A DNA stretch of 6,160 bases from an uncultured Planctomycetaceae bacterium (GTDB lineage Bacteria > Planctomycetota > Planctomycetia > Planctomycetales > Planctomycetaceae). How positions within the stretch are numbered: the first letter of the stretch is position 1; the number at the start of each line of letters is the position of its first letter. The DNA is taken from assembly GCA_903921605.1 (NCBI GenBank), contig CAIXQV010000658.1, positions 1-6,160 on the forward strand, in the 5' to 3' direction. Below the pieces are notes generated by a model. The model searched no databases. It was not told the origin of the DNA and saw nothing but the letters and a program-made list of their open reading frames with translations. Of the stretch, positions 1 to 5,586 are shown piece by piece. The translations under genes were made by a program, and so were the position numbers.

Positions 1-24
1 CGACCAGTACAGAACTGAGGATGA

Positions 25-222
25 TTCACTCCAACGGAATCGGCGAGATCCTTCCGCTACCCGGAAACTGTCGCCTGCATTCTGGCTCTTCCGACAACAG
101 CACACACCGGCCGCCTGTATCAGCACGGCATCATTGGCCAGGTCCAGCCAATCGACGACAGGCACAACGTTGCCTCCGACCGGGAAAAGCGGCAGTGGAG
201 TCTTGCAAGTGAGATAAAATAG
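25..222 (+). pseudogene. Unrecognised open stretch, possible remnant of a gene 3' end
   Basis: This frame reads through about 65 codons to a TAG at 220-222. The peptide contains segments such as RLYQHGIIGQVQPIDDRHNV and ends in SLASEIK. Codon choice looks reasonably gene-like, with many C- or G-ending codons. No ATG, GTG or TTG start exists in the frame, and two TGA stops lie just upstream at 16-18 and 22-24. It could therefore be the end of a gene whose reading frame was broken upstream or beyond the left edge, or it could be chance. The other plus frames and one minus frame are also open here, which weakens the case. I do not recognise the protein and assign no function. Confidence 0.2.
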
Positions 223-248
223 TATTATTGCACTGCCTGAGTCGCAAC

Positions 249-270
249 CGGGGGACAGAATTTGCCCCCG
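249..270. repeat. GC-rich 6-bp palindrome with 10-nt loop upstream of the sialidase gene
   Basis: CGGGGG (249-254) and CCCCCG (265-270) are perfect inverted arms around the loop ACAGAATTTG, followed by six A residues. On the plus strand the A run does not fit an intrinsic terminator. On the minus strand the T run would lie before the hairpin, so it does not fit there either. It may be a small REP-like palindromic element or a structured part of the 5' leader of the downstream gene. Confidence 0.4.
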
Positions 271-304
271 AAAAAAGTCGGTTATTCCAAAGTGAGGTGG
301 GTTC

Positions 305-1915
305 ATGTTCAACATCCGCGAGTTTACCCTGATCCTGCCCCTGACTGTTGCATTGGCTGGTGCATTTGCAGCAGACGAACCAAAGTCTCTTGACCCAGGC
401 AGCGAACTGGTCATAGATCTGCAGGCTCAGGATGCTTCAAAGGACTGGAGGTTCCTCGACAAGACGGCTCGCATTGAAAACGACGAACTCGTCTTCGACG
501 GTCGCCAGAAGATCTCCCGCGCCATCTATACGCCGCAGGAATGGACCGACGTGACATTGAGGGCAAAGTTTCTTGTGGAGCCTCAGGCCGAAGGAGTGCT
601 CGCGTGCGGGTTTATAGTCCGCGCTGTCGACGGAAGCAGCTACTACTACGTCCATTTTGATCGCGGCTCAGCCATACTTGTGCGATACAGCCAGGGAAGC
701 GAATGGAATGAGATAAAGCGAGTGGGTGTTTCGGATCGATCGCCTGGCCAGTGGCACGAGGCACAGCTGGAGTGCCACGGAAACACTCTGCGTGTTTCAC
801 TGAACGGAAAATTGCTTTACGAAGCGAAGGACAACACACTGGCTGCAGGACGCATCGGCTTCTATGGAAGCCAGGGGTTAGTGCGAGTGAAGGATATCCG
901 CGTGACGGGCACTGTGCGAAAGCCTGCCGGAGACTTCGTCGTTCCGACGCCCGCTTATGCGCATGTTTGTGAAGATGCCGGAGCCGGCGGTTATGAGGCG
1001 TTTCCCGATGTCTGTCGCCTCAGTGACGGGCGGCTGATGTGTGTGTTTTATGCGGGCTACGGCCACATCGCATTGCCGAACGAAAAGCTGCCTCGAGGTG
1101 GACGCATTTCGTATTCACTTTCCAGCGATGAAGGTCAGACCTGGTCCCCGGCCGAGACTCTCTATGACGGACCAGAAGATGATCGTGACCCGTCTATTGT
1201 GCAGTTGAAGAACGGTCGAATCCTCTGCAATTACTTCTCCCTGCGAAGCAAAACCGGTGGTGGCTATGAAGGACTGGGTTCGTGGATGGTCTTTTCGGAC
1301 GATCAGGGAAAGACATGGTCGGAGCCTCGGCAGATCTCTAAGTCGCACTATTGCAGCTCACCAATCCGGGAGCTCTCCAGCGGCCGACTGATCCTCGGGC
1401 TATACACGGAAGACGGCAAGAAATCGCAGGGCTCTGTTGCATTCAGTGATGACGGGGGCAAGACGTGGCAATCGGAAGTGCTGATCGACAATGGCGGGAT
1501 CCAGCTTGATGCGGAAACGGACATTATCGAACTGAAGGACAGAACACTCTATGCGGCACAACGACCGCAGATGAGTTTCGCAACATCCACGGATCGCGGA
1601 AAGACCTGGACGGTTTCTCAGCCGATGGGATTTCCGGGCCATTGTCCGTATTTCCTGCGAACCAGAGACGACGTCATTCTGCTGGCCTTCCGACTTCCCA
1701 ACACCAGTCTGCGTTTCAGTCGCGATGAATGCAAAACATGGAGCGATAACGTCGTGATCGACGAAGTCATTGGCGCCTATCCATCAATGGTGAATCTTCG
1801 GGACGGCAGCGTTCTGGTCGTGTATTACGAAGAGGGACAGGGTTCAAGCCTGCGTGCCAGGCGGTTTCGAGTTACGGCCAAAGGGATCGAGTGGCTTCCG
1901 CCGTCGAATCCCTGA
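305..1915 (+). CDS. Secreted sialidase-like protein (BNR/Asp-box propeller) with N-terminal DUF1080/LamG-like domain
   Basis: This is a 536-residue exported protein. The start is supported by a GAGG motif at 294-297, 7 nt before the ATG. Residues 1-22 form a signal peptide with a hydrophobic core and an AFA cleavage site. Residues about 30-203 resemble the DUF1080/concanavalin-like glycan-binding fold, with segments such as YYYVHFDR and AGRIGFYGSQG. Residues about 215-530 form a sialidase-type beta-propeller with five Asp boxes (S-x-D-x-G-x-T-W) at 273-280, 331-338, 381-388, 428-435 and 472-479. The last box has Cys476 in the Gly position. The RIP motif of classical GH33 enzymes is not visible: the equivalent strand reads EAFPDVCRLSDGRL, so the first catalytic Arg appears absent. 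Candidate Arg residues occur at 294 and 355. Sialic-acid cleavage is therefore unproven; the target could be another glycan. The gene appears monocistronic. Confidence 0.88.
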   Translation: MFNIREFTLILPLTVALAGAFAADEPKSLDPGSELVIDLQAQDASKDWRFLDKTARIENDELVFDGRQKISRAIYTPQEWTDVTLRAKFLVEPQAEGVLACGFIVRAVDGSSYYYVHFDRGSAILVRYSQGSEWNEIKRVGVSDRSPGQWHEAQLECHGNTLRVSLNGKLLYEAKDNTLAAGRIGFYGSQGLVRVKDIRVTGTVRKPAGDFVVPTPAYAHVCEDAGAGGYEAFPDVCRLSDGRLMCVFYAGYGHIALPNEKLPRGGRISYSLSSDEGQTWSPAETLYDGPEDDRDPSIVQLKNGRILCNYFSLRSKTGGGYEGLGSWMVFSDDQGKTWSEPRQISKSHYCSSPIRELSSGRLILGLYTEDGKKSQGSVAFSDDGGKTWQSEVLIDNGGIQLDAETDIIELKDRTLYAAQRPQMSFATSTDRGKTWTVSQPMGFPGHCPYFLRTRDDVILLAFRLPNTSLRFSRDECKTWSDNVVIDEVIGAYPSMVNLRDGSVLVVYYEEGQGSSLRARRFRVTAKGIEWLPPSNP

Positions 1916-1921
1916 TCCGGA

Positions 1922-1960
1922 AAATCGCCACCGCACGTAGTACTCTGTAAGCGGTGATTT
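1922..1960 (+). terminator. Hairpin just after the sialidase gene, possible terminator
   Basis: AAATC (1922-1926) and ACCGC (1930-1934), separated by a 3-nt bulge, pair with GCGGTGATTT (1951-1960) around a 16-nt loop. It begins 6 nt after the stop codon, which fits a 3' end structure. No clear T run follows, so rho-independent termination is not assured. Confidence 0.4.
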
Positions 1961-1989
1961 CACGAACAGAACGCAGGCCTTTAGCGCAC

Positions 1990-2035
1990 GAGCAGATTCA
2001 ATTTGCGGGTTCGGCCCGCGGCAATGATTCTGCTC
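1990..2035. other. Long imperfect stem-loop between the sialidase and gntR genes
   Basis: GAGCAGATTCA (1990-2000) pairs with TGATTCTGCTC (2025-2035) with one mismatch. The inner arms GCGGG (2005-2009) and CCCGC (2015-2019) close a five-base TTCGG loop, with a small internal loop between the two helices. No T run flanks it on either strand, so it does not look like a classical terminator. It could be a transcript-stabilising 3' structure, a REP-like element or a binding site. Confidence 0.5.
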
Positions 2036-2116
2036 AACAGGCGATCCTTGTTCCATAAAATGGCCTTCTCCCTGACGGCATTGAGCCCGCCGGAAAACGG
2101 AAAAAGGGCTGAGATA

Positions 2117-2133
2117 AGTAAATCCTATTTATT
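2117..2133. promoter_or_regulatory. AT-rich imperfect dyad upstream of the gntR promoter (possible operator or UP element)
   Basis: AGTAAAT (2117-2123) and ATTTATT (2127-2133) form an inverted repeat with one mismatch around CCT. It overlaps the first bases of the -35 hexamer. GntR regulators often bind such short dyads in their own promoter, so autoregulation is possible. An A/T-rich UP element is an equally simple reading. Confidence 0.25.
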
Positions 2134-2161
2134 GACAACCTTGAGTGTGGCCACGTAGATT
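2132..2161 (+). promoter_or_regulatory. Probable sigma70-type promoter of the GntR regulator gene
   Basis: A perfect -35 box TTGACA (2132-2137) is followed after 18 nt by TAGATT (2156-2161), a good -10 box. Transcription would begin near 2168, giving a very short leader that starts at the ribosome binding site AGGAGA (2168-2173), itself 9 nt before the ATG at 2183. Confidence 0.5.
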
Positions 2162-2182
2162 GGCATCAGGAGACAAGCATAA

Positions 2183-2938
2183 ATGGCCACGCTGGTCAAA
2201 CATTCTCGAAATTCCCGCCCCGCGACTCAAGTCCGAGAACTCGCCCAGAAGATCCGTCACCGCATTCAAACTGAGCGACTACCGGACGGCTCATTCTTTA
2301 TGACCGAGGCTCAGCTTGCTGCCGAATACGGGACGTCGCGAACTGTCACTCGTGAGGCCGTCAGTCGCTTGCAGGCGTTGGGGATTCTGGAAGGACGCAA
2401 GCGGAAGGGACTAATCGTTCGCTGTCCCGATCCGTTACGGCTGTTTCAAAACAGTTTGCCGTCATTGGTGACTTCGCCTGACGATTGGCGAGATCTTGCG
2501 CAGCTTCGATACGCGATCGAAGTCGGAGCCATTGAACTGGCGATTCGCGGAGCCACTGACGAGCAAATCGAACGGCTGGCGCAGATCGAGCAGGAGTTAG
2601 AACAAGCGGTTCAGGAAGATATCCAGTCGGCTCGTACGATCGAACTGGACGTGAAGTTTCACTCACTGATTCTGGAGATGACGGGTTCCCGATTGATCGC
2701 CGGAATGCAGCAGGTTCTCGTGAAATTCTTTCAAACGATGCCTCGATCAATTCTGTCTTCAGCTTCGGCCGAACGCATCTGCTGGGAGCATCGCGAACTG
2801 CTTGACGCCATTCGTGACCGCGATATCGAACGAGCTCGCGCGATGATTCGAGTTCAGATTCGTGCAACTTTGGATGCCAGCAACGGGGCTTTAAGCGATC
2901 GGTCCCTGACCGTAGAAGGAGACTCAACCGTGGAATGA
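2183..2938 (+). CDS. GntR-family transcriptional regulator, FadR subfamily (FCD domain)
   Basis: This is a 251-residue cytoplasmic DNA-binding protein, of normal length for the family. Residues about 14-82 form the winged helix-turn-helix, with the recognition region LAAEYGTSRTVTREAVSRLQALGILEGRKRKG cut here to its landmarks: AAEYGTSRT at 46-54 and REAVSRLQ at 57-64. Residues about 102-232 form the all-helical FCD ligand-binding domain. The usual metal-site residues Asp156 and His160 (in ELDVKFHSLI) and His203 (in WEHRELLDAI) are present. The last expected His, near the end of the domain, seems to be Gln225. The start has the AGGAGA site 9 nt upstream and a promoter just before it. Family members commonly sense carboxylate metabolites and control sugar-acid or fatty-acid genes. 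No obvious catabolic target gene is adjacent, so ligand and regulon are unknown. Confidence 0.9.
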   Translation: MATLVKHSRNSRPATQVRELAQKIRHRIQTERLPDGSFFMTEAQLAAEYGTSRTVTREAVSRLQALGILEGRKRKGLIVRCPDPLRLFQNSLPSLVTSPDDWRDLAQLRYAIEVGAIELAIRGATDEQIERLAQIEQELEQAVQEDIQSARTIELDVKFHSLILEMTGSRLIAGMQQVLVKFFQTMPRSILSSASAERICWEHRELLDAIRDRDIERARAMIRVQIRATLDASNGALSDRSLTVEGDSTVE

Positions 2939-3066
2939 TATTTCCGAATACACAGCAAAATCATTTGTGTAAGGCGGAACAAGGCTTTTGATTTTGACCG
3001 GACTCAGCTCGTGTCCTGTCTAGTTATGATCCCACCATGTTTCTTACGTCGGCATTCTGTGTCTGA

Positions 3067-3096
3067 ATGAACCTTGCCAATGGTTCATCTTTTTTT
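3067..3096 (+). terminator. Intrinsic-terminator-like hairpin just before the DUF1559 start codon
   Basis: ATGAACC (3067-3073) and GGTTCAT (3082-3088) are perfect 7-bp arms around an 8-nt loop, followed by C and seven T residues (3090-3096). It may end the gntR transcript, but only 14 nt separate it from the next ATG at 3111. No promoter fits in that space, so transcripts of the DUF1559 gene probably cross it. Attenuation is therefore possible. The stem is A/T-rich and of modest stability. Confidence 0.5.
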
Positions 3097-3110
3097 GATG
3101 GGGTTCTACT

Positions 3111-4085
3111 ATGAAAAATGAAAACTTGATAAGCCGCACACGTGGATTTACGCTGATTGAATTACTCGTTGTGATTGCAATCATTGCCATACTCATTGCA
3201 TTACTGCTGCCAGCCGTTCAGCAGGCTCGCGAGGCTGCTCGTCGGACCCAGTGTAAGAACAACTTTAAGCAGATCGGCCTCGCCCTGCACAACTACCACG
3301 ATACCCATTCCGTTTTTCCCTCCGGTGTTTTTGCAGGAAGAAACCATGTCTATCAGACAGCCGGTGGAATTCATGGCAGCGGATGGTTTCATCAGTCGCT
3401 GCCTTTCATGGAACAATCCAGTTCTTATAGCGCGATCACCAGTTTTTTCGCAGGCAGCGGTGGTGGCGACAAGGAAGTTTACCGGGCTCCACAGGATCTT
3501 CGCCGATTGAGACTGCCAGCCTTCATGTGTCCCTCTGATCCCAATGCCGGTTCCATCATTGGCCCCAGTCATGCAGACGGATTCCAGGGCAACTATGTCA
3601 CGTGCGGCGGATCGATGACACTTGGAACCTACGGCGGCTGGCCTTCAGCAAGCCACGGCAATCAGCTCGACGGAATGTTCTTCCTCGAGTCGAAGATCCA
3701 GATGAGGGATGTTACTGACGGCACGAGTAACACGATGATGGCCAGTGAAGGCCTTTCACGTGGCAACGGGCTCGAATACGGTGGTCCCGGTCAATACTGG
3801 AATGGCTATTGGGGCGGTCCTGTGTTTTCCGCCGCACAGAATCCGAATTCTCCTGTCGCAGATCGAATTCACACATGCCGGACTACGACCAACATGCGGG
3901 CTCCGTGCTTAACCATCGGAGGCGCAGGAACCAACGCCGGCGTATATGCTCGAAGCTATCATATTGGAGGGGTTCAGATTCTGCTGGCCGACGGCGGCGT
4001 TCGGTTCGTTTCGGACAACATCAATGCAGGCACATGGCGAAGCCTGGCAACACGGGGTGGGGGCGAAATCCTGGGAGAATTCTGA
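3111..4085 (+). CDS. DUF1559 family protein with type IV pilin-like N-terminal signal
   Basis: This 324-residue protein belongs to the DUF1559 (SBP_bac_10-like) family, which is very abundant in planctomycetes. It opens with a short basic leader and [20 protein letters not shown], a class III (prepilin-type) signal. Cleavage is expected after Gly12, leaving Phe13 at +1 and Glu17 at +5, followed by a hydrophobic helix to about residue 35. [12 protein letters not shown] and [15 protein letters not shown] follow, both family hallmarks. Further landmarks are CPSD near 140, [12 protein letters not shown] near 203-214 and the C-terminal [13 protein letters not shown]. It is probably anchored in or exported across the inner membrane, and may be a pseudopilin or surface protein; the exact role is unknown. 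The upstream GATGGGG gives only a weak ribosome binding site. The small lipoprotein gene follows about 100 nt downstream. Confidence 0.93.
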   Translation: MKNENLISRTRGFTLIELLVVIAIIAILIALLLPAVQQAREAARRTQCKNNFKQIGLALHNYHDTHSVFPSGVFAGRNHVYQTAGGIHGSGWFHQSLPFMEQSSSYSAITSFFAGSGGGDKEVYRAPQDLRRLRLPAFMCPSDPNAGSIIGPSHADGFQGNYVTCGGSMTLGTYGGWPSASHGNQLDGMFFLESKIQMRDVTDGTSNTMMASEGLSRGNGLEYGGPGQYWNGYWGGPVFSAAQNPNSPVADRIHTCRTTTNMRAPCLTIGGAGTNAGVYARSYHIGGVQILLADGGVRFVSDNINAGTWRSLATRGGGEILGEF

Positions 4086-4104
4086 TCGCCTCGCAGTGAT
4101 CCGT

Positions 4105-4134
4105 GAATGCGGCTCACAGAGTTGGGCCGCATTC
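4105..4134 (+). terminator. Perfect 9-bp hairpin between the DUF1559 and lipoprotein genes
   Basis: GAATGCGGC (4105-4113) and GCCGCATTC (4126-4134) are perfect inverted arms with a 12-nt loop. A T-rich stretch (CTTATGTCTTTCTTTT) follows directly. It lies 20 nt after the DUF1559 stop and 50 nt before the lipoprotein start, so it may be a partial terminator or an mRNA-stabilising structure that lowers expression of the second gene. Confidence 0.65.
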
Positions 4135-4183
4135 CTTATGTCTTTCTTTTCGCCCCGGGGCCTTGTTTGTAAAGGAGCATCCC

Positions 4184-4645
4184 TTGTCTTGTCCATTTTT
4201 CCGTCGGCGAGGCCGTTTGTTCGGCAATTCTTTGTTGAGCGTTGTGGTCGCCCTGATCTCCTGTGGTTGCGCAGGACAAGAGGGTCCATTGACGATGACC
4301 GTTACAGGTTCCGTGTCGCTGGACGGTAAGCCCGTGACTTCCGGTCAGATTATTTTTTATGACGTTGCAGGTACCGAAAAAGCTTATGCCGGAGTTATCA
4401 AGGATGGCGAGTTCTCATTTCCATCGACGGCGGGACAGAAGAAGGTCTCGATCAGCTCTCCTCAGGAAGTGGCGGGATCGTCAACAATCGTCGGAGGCAC
4501 TCCAGGGGACCCTGTTTCTGCCGAGAATCCAGCTCCTCAGATTCTGGAATCAATTCCTGCGAAGTACAACGAACAGACGGAACTGACTGCCGACGTGACA
4601 ACGACCGGTGACAATACCTTTCCGTTTGAGTTGACGTCGAAGTAA
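4184..4645 (+). CDS. Small lipoprotein with carboxypeptidase-regulatory/transthyretin-like beta-sandwich
   Basis: I choose the TTG at 4184 because AAAGGAG (4171-4177) sits 6 nt before it. A GTG further upstream at 4103 would place the start inside a hairpin. The product is 153 residues. It starts with a basic segment (FRRRGRLFG), a hydrophobic stretch (LLSVVVALIS) and a lipobox LISC, giving a lipidated Cys27. The mature part has VTGSVSLDGKPVTSGQIIFYD, a typical opening of the carboxypeptidase-regulatory-like fold (first 20 residues of that run: VTGSVSLDGKPVTSGQIIFY). It continues with an AGVIKDGEFSF strand pair and ends with IPAKYNEQTELTADVTTTGD. Small lipoproteins of this type commonly follow DUF1559 genes in planctomycetes, so the two probably act together at the envelope. 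The precise function is unknown. Confidence 0.82.
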   Translation: MSCPFFRRRGRLFGNSLLSVVVALISCGCAGQEGPLTMTVTGSVSLDGKPVTSGQIIFYDVAGTEKAYAGVIKDGEFSFPSTAGQKKVSISSPQEVAGSSTIVGGTPGDPVSAENPAPQILESIPAKYNEQTELTADVTTTGDNTFPFELTSK

Positions 4646-4711
4646 CGTCTCGAGGCAGCGATCGGTCAGGAACGGCCCCGTGTTAACTTCCCGATGTTTC
4701 CGTACCTGGAA

Positions 4712-4828
4712 ATCCCAGCCCGACGCGTTAGTTTTGAAGTTGCGCATTTGTGTCTATCCCAACCTCGCTGACGCTTCTTGAAGTTGCGCGTTTGCGACTA
4801 TCCCAACCCGCTGCGTCAGCGAGGGATT
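4712..4828 (-). repeat. Three tandem degenerate 44-bp repeat units
   Basis: Units begin with ATCCCA at 4712, 4756 and 4800, an exact 44-bp period. The first two share the 34-nt frame that ends in TTGAAGTTGCGC (4734-4745 and 4778-4789). The third keeps the first half (ATCCCAACCCGCTGCGTCAG) and then diverges. Read on the minus strand the units give GCGCAACTTCAA followed by a CGTCGGG- or CAGCGAGG-type core and GGGAT. No gene is present here. Confidence 0.75.
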
Positions 4829-4875
4829 GATCTTTTGCGTTTGACGCAGTGTTTGGAAAAATCCCTCGCTCACGC
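4813..4875. repeat. Central nested inverted repeat of the repeat cluster
   Basis: GCGTCAGCGAGGGATT (4813-4828) and AATCCCTCGCTCACGC (4860-4875) pair at 15 of 16 positions. The 31-nt loop between them contains a second hairpin, TGCGT-TTG-ACGCA. The structure sits at the point where repeat orientation flips, and could extrude as a cruciform or fold in RNA. Confidence 0.7.
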
Positions 4876-5049
4876 GTCGGGTTATGATAATCCCCTGAGT
4901 TTTCGCGCCGTGGATCTGCCCCAGTCTTGAACAGCGCAACTTCAAAACTCACGCGTCGGGTTGTGATGGAGTCCTGTATTTTTACATGTTTCGATTCACT
5001 CGTATCGCCAAACTCGCAACTTCAATACTGGCGCTTCGGGTTTTGATAA
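4860..5049 (+). repeat. Oppositely oriented copies of the same repeat family
   Basis: Three copies in inverted orientation to the tandem block are visible. The first is CTCACGCGTCGGGTTATGAT from 4869. The second is GCGCAACTTCAAAACTCACG starting at 4934 and continuing CGTCGGGTTGTGAT. The third is CGCAACTTCAATACTGGCGC starting at 5015 and continuing TTCGGGTTTTGATAA. The copy at 4934 matches the reverse complement of 4717-4745 with only two differences. Spacing here is irregular. Confidence 0.7.
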
Positions 5050-5121
5050 ACGGGACTTATTTCGGGACTGTTCCTGAGGCAAGTACCGACAAGCGTACAT
5101 GCTGAGCGAAAAGTCGTTCTT

Positions 5122-5152
5122 TTCCCAGGCTGACACAAACTGAGGCTGGGAA
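5122..5152. other. Imperfect hairpin at the edge of the phosphodiesterase remnant
   Basis: TTCCCAGGCT (5122-5131) pairs with AGGCTGGGAA (5143-5152) at 9 of 10 positions around an 11-nt loop. No T run follows on either strand. It lies between the repeat cluster and the degraded gene, so it may be part of a separate palindromic element. Confidence 0.4.
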
Positions 5153-5208
5153 TTCGCGGGATCTATCATTCAGATCATGATCTCAATCGTGGCCGTGCAC
5201 AGAATAAC

Positions 5209-5586
5209 ATTTTACAGGCCTACATCGGCCCGGGTGCCGGAATCACGTTTCTGAGTTCATTCCTGGTGCTCTTTGCAGCGATGGGGCTGCTGCTCCTTTC
5301 GATTCTCACCTGGCCCATCCGAGTCCTGATTCTGCTGTTCAAACGCGTTCGCCTGAAACTGAAACCCGTGGCCAGCCGCGTGGTTATTCTGGGACTCGAC
5401 GGACTTGATCCGGGCCGAGTTCTTCGCTTAATGTCCGAAGGTCGGTCACCGAATTTTCAACGACTTGTAGAGACTGGTACCTTTTCAGATCTCGCGATTG
5501 GCTTCCGCTTGCCCCCAGCTAATCAAGTGGAGACCAAAAACGTCTGGAAGATTTCTCCATTTTGTCAACAAAAATCCCAGCCTTGA
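5209..5586 (+). pseudogene. Truncated remnant of a membrane-anchored alkaline phosphatase / type I phosphodiesterase superfamily gene
   Basis: The frame encodes LQAYIGPGAGITFLSSFLVL, then a hydrophobic helix ending in LTWPIRVLILLF, a basic linker, and VVILGLDGLDPGRVLRLMSE followed by PNFQRLVETGTFSDLA. This is the usual N-terminus of bacterial membrane-anchored proteins of this superfamily; the first metal-binding Asp lies in GLDGLD. Homology stops near 5496, where a segment such as PPxSPVAWSTF with the catalytic nucleophile should follow. Instead an unrelated tail runs to TGA at 5584-5586. Intact members have several hundred residues; about 95 related ones remain. The codon where Met is expected is ATT (5209-5211), and no ATG or TTG precedes it in the open frame, so the start also seems lost. 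A GTG at 5266 would give 106 residues without the first helix part. Most likely a decaying fragment. Confidence 0.72.

Noticed and set aside
21..212. Plus-strand 63-codon frame starting with ATG at 21
   Set aside because: The peptide is rich in Arg, His, Pro and Ser with no domain and looks like an out-of-frame translation; no ribosome binding site at proper distance.
1..316. Minus-strand frame open from about 316 to the left edge
   Set aside because: It overlaps the sialidase start and palindrome, has no ribosome binding site and its peptide shows no recognisable features; its end cannot be seen.
2361..2927. Long minus-strand open frame of 188 codons opposite the GntR gene
   Set aside because: The opposite strand encodes a clear wHTH-FCD protein; the antisense peptide has no recognisable domain and no start signals.
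2994..3030. TTGACC and TATGAT as a paired promoter for the DUF1559 gene
   Set aside because: The spacer would be 25 nt, too long for a sigma70 promoter; only the TATGAT on its own remains a weak candidate.
4103..4183. Upstream GTG start for the lipoprotein gene
   Set aside because: It lies inside the perfect hairpin at 4105-4134 and lacks a ribosome binding site; the TTG at 4184 has AAAGGAG at ideal spacing and gives a normal lipoprotein signal.
4712..4843. 44-bp periodic repeats as a CRISPR array
   Set aside because: Units are degenerate along their whole length with no unique spacers between identical repeats, orientation flips nearby, and no cas gene is present.
4728..4952. Minus-strand frames giving peptides with NPTRERG and TRRVSEG
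   Set aside because: They are translations of the repeat units, with different repeat copies in different frames, no ribosome binding site and no domain.
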